64,000 nt of DNA from Posidonia oceanica (GCA_037176725.1 JAZBRS010000054.1:12666001-12730000), one strand, 5' to 3'. Numbered from the stretch's first letter, positions 37,361-49,912 are shown. The notes: a model not told the origin generated them from the sequence alone. A program made the numbers and translations.

Positions 37361-38631
37361 TGTGAATTTTAATTAACCGCAAGTACACAGTGTATTATGT
37401 AGTATGTATGTAAAATACGGGTCGATCCTACAGAGAATAATGTTTAAAAATAAAGACTTATTATCAACTATTGAAAGGATGGTTGAGAGAGATGATGATT
37501 AAGAATTACAAATAGAAGATGTAAATCAAACTAATTAAAACAAACCTAGGGCTTTGAATCCATTTATGTAAAATCCAATATGCATGATTAAATCCACTCT
37601 TGTCTCTTTTCATGATCTAAATAGTTTACTCAATGGTTCTTATCCTAACAAGCATAATCTATATGCAAAGCACCATAGATTATCAAGTCCTAAGATAAAA
37701 TCACACAAAATAAACTAAATCAAATGATATACGATAGATCTGTGATTATATACACAACCCCCAAGTATTCTTCCCTAAGCATAGACTAAAAAGATATTAT
37801 CAATATTAATCTATCAAAGTTTATCGAATAATGAATGATCCATGTCATATACATCCAGTCTATATAATCATAGCATTTAAGCATGAGAAGACAAAGAGAA
37901 ACCAATCACAACATATGAACATACATAAACTTCATCTAAGTCCTAGATCTAAGAACTTAGCCACATATGATAATGGAAAACATAAAACTAAAAGAATAGG
38001 AAAGAGAAGAACAAAACATAATTAATAGAAAGAAAATGAACTTCTATTGATAAAAATACTTTGATTACAGAAACTAAGCTTGAAGAACTCTAAACAATGA
38101 AGGAAGAAAACTTAAGCCTAACATGGAAGATTCAGGATCCCTTAGGGTTTACATAATGGGTCCATTTTATAGGTTTACAAGGCTTAGCCGTCACATAAAC
38201 AAATCCGGCTACAAATGAGGAAACTGAATTTCAATTACAAGATATTTCTACGATATTTCTGTAATTGCCAAAGATGGAGTCAAACAAATCTTCTCTGGGT
38301 GCCTGGAGGGCGCCAGATGTGCTTTCGGGCGCCTGGGGGGCGCCACCTGTTCCTAAATTTTCTCCAACTTTGTTGCTTTTGTTATCTTATCTTACTCCTC
38401 GTGTTCACACACATGGAAAAGATATATTTGATATCTTGCACGAATTTCCATTTCTTTTATCCTTGGATTTGCATTTCTTTTTGTCTTTTATCATTTTTCC
38501 TCCTTCTTTTCCTCTTTTCTCTTCAGGTCCAAAGTTCCTGCACAAATTGCACAAAATACCTTAAGTAATATTATTTATGAACAAAAGAGATAAATATGGA
38601 CATAAAATATGTAAGAATAATGTGTTAATCA
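37361..38631 (-). repeat. LTR of a second LTR retroelement
   Basis: Starts tgtgaattttaattaaccg with cgggtcgatcctacagaga nearby and ends gtgttaatca. It is followed at 38632 by a polypurine tract on the minus strand (ggtatgggggtatt), which places this as the 3' LTR of a minus-strand element. It contains a GGGCGCC palindrome cluster (38299-38345). Confidence 0.65.
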
Positions 38632-39269
38632 AATACCCCCATACCTATCTTTTGCTAATCCTCGAGCAAAACTGACTCAAACAAAAGAAAGAACAAATAA
38701 AGAAAGAAAATCCTAACTCACTTTCGCAGGAATTGCGATTGTACTTAGCACGTGCAACAAGCCTTTAAATCCCTAGGTTGCCCTAGAGGACAAGTGGTGT
38801 CTCGTGAGGGTTTGCAATGGATCTACCCACAAAATCCCAGAATAAATAAAGAAAGATAAAAATGTTATTTACACTATCACTATTCACAATATCTTAACAA
38901 GTTAGGAAGCTTCTAAGATACCTTGAGTCTTTATTCTCCAACTCTACCTCAAGTCAAGATCTCTCTCTCCTCCTCATGTCATGGAGACTCTTTCCTATCT
39001 TTCACACCATCCTTCTTTAAATTAGACTCACATGTACCTTGTGTTTGTGAAAATAGTCCTTAACAATGATTTTCAAGTCCAACCTGAACACCTTAGCAAT
39101 TTTATTTCATTGAGTTGTATCTTGCTTTCTTAGACTTTATTCTTAGCTACCCATTTAGCAAGCTTTAGGTCAGTGGATCCCAAACCAGACGGTTTTAGGT
39201 CACTAGATGTGAAGACATCCCTAAGAACTTAATCACTCAAGTAGCTAAGGCCTTAAAGACAAGATTTTT

Positions 39270-39450
39270 TTTCTTTTATCCTCTAATCACCTTTTTACGT
39301 GAATATCAATGATTACTGAGGCACGATACCCAATTACTCAGTGATTATTAGATTTTTTTTCCTTTTCTTTTATCCTCTAATCGCCTTTTTACGTGAATAC
39401 CAATGCTTACTGAGGCACGATACCCAGTTACTCAGTGATTATTAGATATT
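39270..39450. repeat. 94-bp tandem duplication with internal palindromes
   Basis: Two copies of tcttttatcctctaatc…gattattagat, each containing tactgaggcacgataccc…tactcagtga, which can pair with itself. The copies differ at about six positions. Confidence 0.85.
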
Positions 39451-40147
39451 TTTAATTTTATTTATTAATTTTATTTTTTAATTGCTAAGGTGTTTCAGAT
39501 CTTCCTTTATTCTCTATAGTCAAGGACTAAAGTGTAAGTGCAAGATAAGGTACACATGTGCTTAAGGATAATCCAGATGATGCTATTTTTTAGATTTTGT
39601 CTCCACTCTAGGGTTTGAGAGATTCCATTCTATCAGTTTTACCTTTGAACTCCAACTCAAAGTTACTTATCCACCCCTAGCTAGCTAAATTCTTATGGAT
39701 AATTCCTAATTTGTTTTTGTTGTTATCTTTATATATATATATATTTTTTTTGTTTTTGTTTATTTATATATTTTTTCTTTATTTTTAGAGAAAAGATACA
39801 CAAAGGATTCTAACTAAAGAAAACGAAAAGAAAATTTTTGTACATAAAATTCTAACTCTAAGAAAACTTTTTTTTTTTAAACTGAAATGTCACAAAAAAA
39901 AAACTCTAACTAAAGAAAAATGAAAAAGACGTAAAGAAGACTCCCCCCATACCTAAACCATGCATGGTCCTTCATGTATGCTACAATTGATATGATCAAT
40001 GAAAAACAATTAAAATTAGAACAATGATACCTAATTCAGGATGGAGTGCTTCAACTACTAAGAAAAGAAAAGTTATATACATTTTATGCATATTCACAAT
40101 TGAGGTGCATGAAAATCCAAGACCTCATCAATCTCTAGGGCACAATC

Positions 40148-40579
40148 TCAATCTGGCCAAAGAGGCGGTCGGACTTTTGCAATTTCTTTTTCGGCCTGTT
40201 CAAGCCACCATTGGACTTCTCTCAATCGGACTTCATTAATTTCCCACAGTGCTGAAATTAGATTAGATAAGCCCATGTAATTTAATTGAATATGGAATGA
40301 GGGCTTGAATTCATAATCGACTAGAGCTGAATGATATGCCTTGACACAAAGCTCTAATGTGCTTATAGTAGATGGTAATGATGAGGGCTCAGGCATGATA
40401 GGCTCTGGAGGAGGGTTATACCACTTGTTGGACTTATGAATCCTACATTGGGTTAACTCATTAGCTTCTTCAACAAACATTAATTCATCTTTGAATATCT
40501 CCTCAAAACTTTTGTCAAAGTTGCCTAGATCAAATTCAATTTCCTCCTCTATTAGGTCTTTTTTTTGGGAAATCTTCAA
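40148..40579 (-). CDS. Unidentified 143-residue ORF in an LTR element
   Basis: A complete frame that starts MKISQKKDLIEEEIEFDLGN and has an acidic N-terminal third, a proline-rich centre (PPPEPIMPEPSSLP) and an amphipathic C-terminus. It lies in the interior of the LARD-like element on the same strand. I do not recognise the family. It may be a leftover of an accessory ORF rather than a working gene. Confidence 0.35.
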   Translation of the reverse strand: MKISQKKDLIEEEIEFDLGNFDKSFEEIFKDELMFVEEANELTQCRIHKSNKWYNPPPEPIMPEPSSLPSTISTLELCVKAYHSALVDYEFKPSFHIQLNYMGLSNLISALWEINEVRLREVQWWLEQAEKEIAKVRPPLWPD

Positions 40580-40619
40580 TCATGTTAGCCTCGAATGTCT
40601 CATCTGGTTGAGGTTTTTT

Positions 40620-42024
40620 CGCAATAGAATCACTTGAAAGGGGAACCTCTGCAATGAATTGCTCCACTTTGGCAGCCCACCGGCCGGACTTTGAGCCGGT
40701 GTATCTCGTTACCCAAGCTTCAGTTTTAAGTGATTTTTGTTTCCTTGTAATCGTGGTTTATTGCTCTACAACTTTGCATCTTTAGTTTTCAATCTTGCAT
40801 GGTTTTGGGTGCGAGATTTGGTCATGAAGTTCGGTCCTAGACTATCAGTTGAGCCGCCACTCACACTGACGACCTGACTGTATTTTTAACAGTCCACCGG
40901 TCGGACTTTAGGCCGCCGTATCTCGTTACTCATATTACCATTTTACAAAGTAATTGCATAGTTTTGATCGTGGGTATGCCATCCTTACTTCTGCATGCTG
41001 GGTTTCTTATTTCGCATAGTCTACATAGCTTGTTTTTGGCAGCAAAGGTTACTACTTAGGAGTACTGTGCATGGCCTTGTCGCCTGGTAGCATGACGACT
41101 GGTTCAAGCGCCGCTCACAGTGGCGACCTGGTCAGTTGCTGCTCTCAGCGGCGACTTGGTTGCAATCCAGGCAGTGGACTGCGCCTCTCACTTGCCGCCT
41201 TCTCGCTTTGTTGATTGACTTACTTTGATGTCATCTTTTGCCTTAAGAATGCTATTTTTATTGTTTTGTTGCCGGTTTTATGTTTCGCATGATTTTCTTA
41301 GCCTTCCTTGGCGATGATTGCTGCTGTGTTGGTAGCAGGAGATGTGCTCCATGTCGCATGTTCTACCGGTGACAGGCACTGCCGCTGCTCAGGCCAACGA
41401 CCCCTGCAGTGATCCAAGCAATTGGCATAGCCACTCCCACTGTCGCCTCTTTGTTTTATTCGACTCCTTTGGCTTTAGTTTCGCTTTCCTCGTTCGTCTA
41501 TCATTTATTTGCAATGTTTTAACTTTAGTTAATTGCTTTTAAACAATGTTTGCTAAGCTTTGCAAGGTTTATAATATCATCTTGCATACTGCCTTAGGGC
41601 AAATATAAACTGGCATTCATTTGTCAACATTTGCTATACAATAGCGGATCAGTTAAGAAAGACCGATTCCTCGGATGTGTCGGGGGTGCCTAGCACCTTT
41701 CCCACACGTAACAGGAGTCCTTATCCTTTCTCTGGACCGCATTAACTCTATGTCACACATTTCAATTGGATTTTGCATGCTTTTGAAATGCATAGGTTTT
41801 CTTCACATATTCCTTATACGGTGTTCGTAGTTTTTTCATTTTAATAAATTAGGTGGCGACTCCTTGTCTTTTTTTTGTTTTCCTTTGCGTTCATGTTTGT
41901 TTTTTCGGTGTTTTCGGGTCAAGTTTCCTTCCTGGGATCCACCGGCTTATAGTGGCCTACTATCGGTCGGTGCACACGAGCTTTGGCATCGTGCATGGAC
42001 GCTCCGATTTTCAGGATTACTACA
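40620..42024 (+). repeat. Tat/Ogre-like LTR fragment, 3' part
   Basis: Shares with the 45373 unit the hairpin block (gggggtgcctagcacc, about 41682), aggtggcgactcc (about 41851) and the terminus ggattactaca (42014-42024). The 5' end is missing and the left boundary (about 40620) is approximate. The flank attac (42025-42029) has no partner on the left. The fragment contains repeated tgtatctcgttac phrases next to ccaccggccggac and ccaccggtcggac. Confidence 0.6.
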
Positions 42025-42465
42025 ATTACCTTTATGCTTCTATCAGGCCCATTCCAGCTTCTGCCACCATTATGCTTCTTCCAAAGGCTAGAAATCTTAG
42101 TTGTTGATTCTAAAAAAAATAAGAAAAACAACCACAATAATATATAACAGCGACAATAATGCATAAATATTAAATAATACTATAATAGCAAACAACCACA
42201 AAGCGTATTCCATGAATACATGATCCACAAAATAGTAGTAATAACAAAACAGAAATACACTTTAGGTAATATGGCATGATCCATAATTTCATGAAAGAAG
42301 GGAATCGCCAATTTGCCATACAAATAAAGCATGATCAAGGAGCTATATTCATCAGTTACAAAGAGAAAAAAGTAAACTAAGTTATACTTATACATTTCCA
42401 TATATTTATATTAAATGACAACTAAAATACAAATACAATATGGAAAGTTAATACCATAACTCATC
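42025..42465. other. hAT 3' non-coding region
   Basis: AT-rich DNA between the LTR fragment and the transposase stop codon. No feature is seen. Confidence 0.4.
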
Positions 42466-44603
42466 CTATATCGTGTCAGACTCTACTTGTTCTGTTGCTT
42501 GTAGCTCCATATGATCACTTGTTGATGCCTTTGAAGAACTAGTAGCAGTAGGTGACATGATTTGATCCATATGATCACGTATTGACGCCTTCAAAGAACT
42601 AGCATCAATATCCTGGAATGACATACAAGAATCTGACTCATCAGTTGTTTCAGCTTTCAACTAATCTTGTGCACATATCAAAGCCTCTACCATATCCAAA
42701 GTCAGCCTACTCCTGAATGAATCAACAACTCGACCACTAGTGCTAAATGCAGATTCAGATGCCACTGTAGATACTGGGATTCCAAAAACATCTCTAGCCA
42801 TTGCCTCAAGCACAGGGAATCGCCCCACATTTATCTTCCACCAATCCAAGACATCAAACTTTTTTCCATTGATGTCTTTCCATCATAAAACCTTTTCTTC
42901 CAAGTAATTTTCAAACTTTGTTTTCTATGGTTCAACTTCATTAGCAATAACCTGTTCATATCTACTTTTCCTTTTCTCACCACATTGTTCAACAACATTT
43001 TCTATAGCCAAAACTCGATTCTCACCAATTTGAAACTTGATAGAACATGCATAAGCAGAAAAACAATTTTTTATTACACTTGCAATCTCATCAACATGCT
43101 TTTGGTATTCATTTCTATAGATTTCCTTGAAGTAAACTCCAATTGCCCGCATTTTATAACGTGGATCCAAGAAACAAGCCACAACCAAAATATTGTTGTA
43201 AATTTTCCAATATTTATCAAATTTTGATTTCATAGCAAGTGACATAGCAACAACAACATCATCAGAACTTTTGACCCATTCTAAAAGAAGCAATTGAATT
43301 TCACAAAATATCTCAAAAAACAAATTTAAAGTAACATAATTAGAACCAGATAACAATTCAGTAGCATCATAAAAATGTTTCAAACATTCACTCAACATTT
43401 GTATGTAGGTCCATTCATTATCTTCAGGGCAATGAATGTATTTTGAATCTTTGATTGCAAATCTCTTAAAAACCGTCTTATACTCCAAGACACTAACTAG
43501 TATCAAATAAGTAGAATTCCACCTAATGCAAACATCAAGAGACAATCCTTTTTTGATACTCAAATTCATCTACATTGCAATTTCTAAAAAGCTTGCTTTC
43601 ATTTGAGGAGAACAAGTAACATACTTCACACTTTGTCGAACCTTTTCAATAGACTTTGCAATCACTTTTAGACCATTTTGCACAACAAGATTTATTATGT
43701 AAGCTGCACATCTGACATGAAAAAATGTACCAGCACAAAGTAGAGAATGACCAAGCCGATTTTTGACATGTTTAACGGCAACATCATTTGTTTTATCATT
43801 ATTTACTGTTATTGCCATAAGTTTGTGATCAATGTTCCACCCAAGCAAACGATTTAGAAGATGATTGCATATGTCAAAACCAGTGGATCCATGCACATTA
43901 AAGAAACTAATTATCTTTTTCTGCAACTTCCATTCATTATCAACAAAATGAGCAGTGATGCACAAATAAGATTTGTTTTGTGTAGAAGTTGTCCACTTGT
44001 CTGTTGTCAAGCTAATTTTGCAATGAAGTTTAGCAAACAAGTCATACAAAATCTTCTTCTCATCATTATAAATAGAAGTGTACAACTTTGAGATAGTTGT
44101 GCGACATGGTATCTTATGTGTAGGACGAAGTGAAAGTAAGTACTCTTGCATTCTTGGATGTGAGACTATATTAAAAGGATATTCATGCACAATGATAGCC
44201 TTTGCAAGCAAGATGTGACTCTTTTTGTCATAAAAAACAAAACTTTTAAGTACATTACTTCCATCTGATTTTGTGATAGTGGCATTTATCAGTTGTTGAC
44301 TTACATCAACCACAAATCTTCTCAGACACCTTTTGGTATGGTTATGGAAGTGTGTTGTGCCTTTTGTACTAGAATGTTCTCTTTCAACCTTGCAAAACTT
44401 ACACACAGCATATAAAACTCGCACTTTCACTTTTTCACCATTTTTATCAATTTCAACATCCTTGTAGATTTTATCATAAAAATTCCATACATTAGATGTG
44501 TGCCTTTTGTTTTTCTTGGTTGTACTTTTTCAGTGCTTGTTGGGTCCTCAACAAATTATTCAGAACCTTGGGCAGAAGGATTACTTAGTGCATTTGAACT
44601 CAT
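42466..44603 (-). pseudogene. BED-finger hAT transposase (RICESLEEPER-like), inactivated by stops
   Basis: From 44430 to 42466 one single frame is kept, broken only by stop codons at about 43570, 42925, 42880 and 42661. A frameshift lies further upstream near 44500. Domains in order: BED finger (VWNFYDKI…AVCKFCKVERE…HFHNHTKRC), hAT core with TTDKWTT, and C-terminal dimerisation region (FPVLEAMARDVFGIPVSTVA followed by SESAFSTSGRVVDSFRSRL). The usual TVDNA catalytic motif reads TVNND (Asp to Asn), and the conserved CxxH of the insertion domain reads CAAY. It probably belongs to the hAT that encloses it. Confidence 0.92.
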
Positions 44604-45229
44604 GATACCTAAATGAGAGAACATATGGGAAAAAAATCACAGAGTCACAACAAACAAACAATTATATGTGCAAAAATAAGAGAACTGGAGAAGGAACAAC
44701 AAGAAAGAATGGAACTCTGATATTAAAGGAACAACAACAATATTATGCTTAAAATCTCTGATATTTATTGCTAAAATTGTTTTCAAGAAGTTGGAGAAGG
44801 AGAAGTCACCTTCTATTGTGGAAACCTCAACGTGGATCTACTGTTGTGGACTGTGGTCCTATGGAAGGGGATCGGCGAGATGCTGTGGGGGCCGACGAGT
44901 TACTGTGGGGACTGGCGAGGTGCTGTGGGGGCCATGGATCTATGGTCCGGTGGAAGAGAGGTGGAGTGGGACTGTGGGAGGCATGGATCGGTGGATCTAC
45001 GGCATGTCGGCGTGGATCAGTAGTGGAAGAGAATGGTAGGTGAAGGCGAGGCGAAGAGAAAGGTCTGGTTCGCCGTGGAGGTGGACTGCGGAAGAGGCGA
45101 CGACGAGGCACGGAGGCAGCCGTGGAGGTAAAGAGGCGGAAGAGAAAGGTAGACTGCTGCAGCTGCCTGTGCTTGGTAGATTCACTAGGGTTTTAACTTT
45201 TAAGTTTAACATTTAAGTTTTAATTATCA

Positions 45230-45230
<1 letters not shown>
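44604..45230. other. GC-rich leader/promoter side of the hAT transposase
   Basis: 44820-45170 is GC-rich with repeated tgctgtgggggcc and ctatggtcc phrases, unlike the AT-rich surroundings. It could be a captured leader or a CpG-rich promoter. No protein is recognised. Confidence 0.4.

Positions 45231-45295
<65 letters not shown>
45231..45295. repeat. (TA)n microsatellite
   Basis: An uninterrupted at dinucleotide run of about 64 bp between the hAT leader and its right subterminal repeats. Confidence 0.97.
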
Positions 45296-45297
<2 letters not shown>

Positions 45298-46059
45298 TGT
45301 CCGTATCCGTATCTGTATCCGTTTAAATTCGAAAACACATATCCGTTTCTGTATCCGTTCCTGAACGGATACTGTTGACACTCCATTTCGACAGGCTGGC
45401 TCGATTGGAACCCTCTGGTGGCTGCTGAACCCAAGTCTAGACCCAAACCCACGCCTTTCTCTCCTTCTTTCCCCTCAAAACAAGCCCAAACTCAACCTAG
45501 GATTACCCCCTTTTCCGAACCTGAAAACTAACCAAAATCCACAGAAAAACTCACCCCTGATGACTTAGCAAACCTACCAAAAAGCCCGCAAAAATTCAAA
45601 TCAGAACCCCTCCCAAAAACCCTAGGAAACTTAGGCAAAGCTATCCTTTTTCTACACCTCAAAACTCCTCCAAAACTTTCTCAAAACTAAACCAAAACCC
45701 TGGGACCAAAACTAGAAACCCTAGACCCCACACCCGCCAAGTTTCACCCTTTTCCAAGACCTCTAAGCCCCCCTTTTGGCCAAATTATCGTTTTCTCTCT
45801 CCGGGATTATCATTTTCTCTCTCCTCTCTCTCTCTCTCCTGATTATCCTCCTCCCTTTCACCCCCTTTTTCTCCCACTTTCTTGCCTGGCTGTGGCCCCC
45901 ATTTGTACTTCTATCTCTTCTCTATCTTATTTCTATTTTTACTTTATTTTTAGCATTTTCCTTGATTTTTAAAAAATCGTTTCCTCCAACTCATCTCTTT
46001 TCCCCTTTATTCTTCCTTTTTTCCTCTTCTTCTTCCTTCTCTTTTCCTCTCCTTTCCTT

Positions 46060-46870
46060 TGCTAAAACCCATAAAAAACCCTAAAAATCTCTAAAACTCT
46101 AAAACATAAGAGAAACAAACCAGAACTCTGAGAAAATAATTAAAAAACATTAAACGAACAATTAAAAACCTAAAACTAACTAAATCAAGCCAAGATAGAA
46201 AATCAAAGATGCAAGCTAAAAAATGCAAAACAAACCAAAAGAAAATGTTGAAAAATCAAGAAAAAAAACTAAAATAAAATCAAAACCCACCAAAAGTGAA
46301 AACCCTATCAAAAGAATTAAAAAACAGACCCTAAAAAGAAGTAAAACAATTAAAAACACTAAGATAAACAATTGATAAAAAGAAAAAGCTTAATTTACAA
46401 ATCTAAGAAAAAACAATTTAAGAACTTAATTAAAAAGAAAATGAGAAACACATTAAAAAGATTTAACAAAATTTAATCAAACAAGAGAAACCTAATTAAA
46501 AAAAACATCAAGAAAACTTAAATAAAAAGAAAACCAAAAACATAACTCAAAAAGGCTTAAGAAAGAAAACCCTAAAAAGACTAGAATTAAAAAGCCCAAA
46601 ACCCATTCTAATTAATATGAAAATAAATCCTAAAAATCCTAATTAATATCCTAAATGCTCAACAAGAAAAACACAATTTTAAGAACAATTTAAAAAAGAC
46701 TTAACAACACTTAATCAAGTGGAAAACGAATTAAAAAAAAAACAAAAGAAACCCTAAAACCCTAATCAAGCCCAAAACCCCTTTAAACCACACTAATTAA
46801 CCTAAAAATAGTCATTAAAAAATTTAATCAAGACCCTAACCTACAACACAATCACACTAATATTTTACTT
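46060..46870. repeat. A-rich, G-poor tract with diverged CCCTAAA motifs
   Basis: Roughly 800 bp of A/C/T with scattered aaaccctaaa, acctaattaaa and aaacttaa phrases, resembling a degenerate telomere-like repeat. It encodes nothing. Confidence 0.7.
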
Positions 46871-48639
46871 ATTTTTATTCTTTTTTTCCTAATTTATTTC
46901 TCCCCTTTCTTCTCCTCCATTTCTCTTCCTCCTCTTATCCTTTTTTCTTTTCTCTCTCTGCTGGGCCCGTCAGCCCGTTTCCTTTCTTTTTTTTTCTTTT
47001 TTTTTTTCAAATCCGCGGCCCAGCCCACGGTCACTGTCCTCTTCCTCCTCCTTCCCTCCGCACAGTACATCCTCCTCTCCTTCTGCAACCGCTCCTGCCA
47101 CAGTCAGCGTCTCAGCTTCCTGCCATTGCCAGGCCTGCGCTCGCACGCCTTCTGCCCGGACCGGACCGTGCTCCTGCCACCGCCCCCTCGGCATTCAATT
47201 GCCACAGCCAGACCTGCAAAACCAGAAAAAGGAGAACCATCAGAACCTTAACCGGGAGGGAGAAAAAGGGAGAAGGACCAGAAGTGAGAAACACCCCCGG
47301 CAGAACCGAACTTGTGTGTGCAATCCCAACCAGAGAGAGCGACCTGAGAGAGAATTCCAGAGCGTTCTTCCCCATCTCAAACAACCTCCTCCTTCCCCGA
47401 CTGCATTCTTGAATTCTAGAGAGAAGAGAACCAGGAGAGAGCAGTCGGAGAGAGTCCTTGGCATCCCGGAGAGAGGTCACCCATTCCAGAGCCAATCTCC
47501 ACCTGAAGCCTTCTCCTTTCTTCTCAGAAATCCCCAGAAAATCCTCCTTTTTTTATTCCAGTAATCCGACACCACTTCAAGCCTCCATCCTTCTCCCAAT
47601 TGCTCCCCCAAATTCACCCAGCAACCAGTCATTTGCCTTCGCCATTTCCCAACCATTTCACCACCCGAAACCACCCTGAAACACCCTCAGACCACCCGAC
47701 ATTCCATCTGAAAGCCAGCAGCAACCCACTTCGCAATTCCCTCCACTCCAGCCCACAACCTTCTTCCCAACTCCACCCAGAGATTCACTGAACCTCCACC
47801 TTTCCAGAGCACCCGGCCTCAAGCCCGGTCATCCCCCACAGCATGCAAACCCCACTACAAGCACTTACCCCTCCTACTGTCCAGAAATCGGCCAACCTTC
47901 CAAATCCCCTCCACACTCTCTAGAACCATAACCCAGCCATCCAGATCGACTCTCCAGACCTCCAGCTACCTCCCGGAGGGCTTCACTCCACCGGACGAGC
48001 AGCAAACAAGGCCCCCCACCTCCGGCAGCAACCTGAGAACCCAAGAACTCCAGATTCTTCTCCGGGCTCCAAAGCATCCGTCCGATCGCCCAGAAAGCAC
48101 CGGAAGCTCGCTCTGAACCAGCTCCAACCTCCGCGAACGCCCGACAGCCACCGCTGCAACTGCACAGACGACGCCGACCAGCTCCGGTACTGCTGAGGTC
48201 GGGAGGACGCACCAGGCACGGGAAAAGGTAATTCTTCACCTCCTCAGCTCTCTCTCCTTCCCCTGCTGCTTTTCCACCGCTTAGAAGTAGGTTTTTGGTC
48301 CGCCTACTCCGTTTTCTGCTCGCCGGTCAGACCTTCTTCTCCGGCGCCGTCCTCCGATCTTCCCGACGCTCCAGCCAGCGGAACGCCGTCCCGGTGACCC
48401 CCGGAGCTCCGCACAGACGTCAGCAGCCGCCTCTGCCGTTCAGCGCCTCCACAACCCCCCCTGTGCCGGCGGTCGTGAGGTCCGGTAGCTCACTGCTACA
48501 GTACTCACCTCCGCCGGCGGTCACTGTGCATTTATTTTTACAGTTATATATTTTTTTGTGTGAATATTGCATGATTTGCTTAAGTTTCTTTATTTTTGCG
48601 TTTCAGTCCTTCTGTCATTTAAGTTGCTTTGTTTTTAAT

Positions 48640-49170
48640 TTAAAACCATGCTAAATTGCTTTATGTATTTCTATTCTTCTGTATTTACATTCCAGTCCTT
48701 TTACTGTGCTGTTTAGTTATAAAATTTTGTGCTTTAGCCCTTCTGGTTTCTTCTCTGCACATAGGTCCTGCAGTAGATCATTTCATTTAAATGCATTAAC
48801 TTTACCATATAATATTGCATTCTGTGTCCCTGCATTTTACTGTTTTTGCATTTAGGTCCCATGCACTATAGTAACTTAGGGTTCATTTCCTTATTTTGCA
48901 TACTGCATTGCATATTTGCCCCTCTGATTTTTTCTTTTTGCATTTAGGTCCATTTTAAATGCATAGTCATCCTTTTGCATGCATTTTAGCTTATTGCATT
49001 GTATTTTCAACCCTGCATTTTCAAAAATTGCATGTCAGTCCATCATCTGTGATTTCAGAGCATATTTTGAATATAAAATTGCATTTTTGACCCTACATGA
49101 TTTCAAAATGACACATACGTCCTTTGCATCCCTTTAAAATCATGTAAAATGCCTGTTTTCCACGCTGTTT
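48640..49170 (+). repeat. Loose array of gcattt…(a/c)(g/a)gtcc motifs
   Basis: At least ten diverged copies of a phrase close to tttgcatttaggtcc occur at 20-60-bp steps (for example near 48765, 48855, 48945, 49030, 49115). They are too diverged for a strict tandem repeat. Confidence 0.55.
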
Positions 49171-49912
49171 TGTTTTATCGCCTGCATTTGCATATAGAGC
49201 AGTGATGCTTACTGTCCGGAGTTCTCACGAGCCAGGTCTCGCCCGGTTTGGAACACAGACAGCGTTGTTGAGCGTTTAGATTGCACGTTTACTTTCTTGC
49301 ATTGCTCTCCCCCACTTAGAGCACACCTTTGAGCATTTAGATAGGCATTCATTGACACTTAGGCATCTAAAGTCTGCATTTCCCTGCGTATGCGAGCGTA
49401 AGCCTAGAAAGACCGATTCTCGAGCGTGTCGGGGGTGCCTAACACCTTCTCCGCGCGTAACAGGAGTCCTTACCCTCTCTTGGCCCGCAATGACCATATT
49501 GCCCTTATCCTAGGCACGAGTCACATCATTTGCATTCATTTGCATCTCATTTCTTCTGCATCGCCTTGTATTGCATCTTTTGCTTGGTTTTGCGTGATTA
49601 TTCACGCATTTCCCCGGTTTTCCTTGTCTCCCGATGTAATAGACTTGGTGGCGACTCCGATTTTGTCTTATATTCTTCTTTTCCTTCCTTTTTTTCTTTC
49701 TTTTAAATGCTTTCGAGTTAGGTCTTCCTTCTCGGACATAGCCGCTAATAGTGAGCCTGATTCTGATCGGTGCACGCGAGCTTTGGCAACGTGCATGGAT
49801 GATCCGAACACTGGGATTACTACAGATACGGATATCTGTATCCGCCCAAAAACGGATACGAATATTGATTTTTTACGGATAATCCGTATCCGTTTGCACC
49901 CCTATCTAACGG

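Larger units (their letters stand above)
38632..40619 (-). mobile_element. Internal region of the second LTR element (LARD-like)
   Basis: Begins with the polypurine tract and the stretch containing tcctcgagcaaaactgact. It has no recognisable gag or pol. It contains a 94-bp tandem duplication at about 39270-39450 and one open frame at 40148-40579. The right part of the element, including its 5' LTR, is missing; sequence changes to a Tat-like LTR near 40620. Confidence 0.5.
45373..49824 (+). mobile_element. Tat/Ogre-like LTR unit, 4452 bp, inside the hAT
   Basis: TG…CA ends (tgttgacactcc … ggattactaca) and a perfect 5-bp duplication gatac (45368-45372 and 49825-49829). No gag or pol. It has the family blocks gggggtgcctaacacc (about 49430) and ggtggcgactcc (about 49647). 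Composition changes sharply along it: CCC/AAA-rich start, 46060-46870 nearly free of G, a GC-rich middle (47000-48530) and a T-rich part with recurring gcatttaggtcc. The size suggests one very long LTR (solo) or a LARD-type element. Confidence 0.8.
33587..49904 (-). mobile_element. hAT transposon, 16.3 kb with internal insertions
   Basis: Terminal inverted repeats taggggtgcaaatgg (left) and, read inward, taggggtgcaaacgg (right) bound it. The 8-bp target duplication tctaacgg is perfect (33579-33586 and 49905-49912). Subterminal regions at both ends are packed with ACGGATA/TATCCGT motifs, the usual transposase-binding context. The interior encodes a BED-finger hAT transposase on the minus strand. 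Taking out the Harbinger-like element, the LTR composite at 37361-42024 and the 4.45-kb LTR unit leaves about 5.9 kb. Confidence 0.95.

Noticed and set aside
45231..45295. Possible origin or CRISPR-like structure at the (TA) run
   Set aside because: It is a plain dinucleotide microsatellite, and the window is plant nuclear DNA.
45540..45575. Hammerhead ribozyme core (ctgatga) as in retrozymes
   Set aside because: The ctgatga is not followed by a stem and gaaac at the right distance, so no hammerhead can be drawn.
46060..46870. True interstitial telomere tract
   Set aside because: CCCTAAA units are scattered and diverged, never in perfect tandem; better described as an A-rich LTR segment.
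47112..48654. Several GC-rich open frames of 60-127 codons
   Set aside because: They lie inside the 4.45-kb LTR unit, overlap on both strands and have no recognisable domain.
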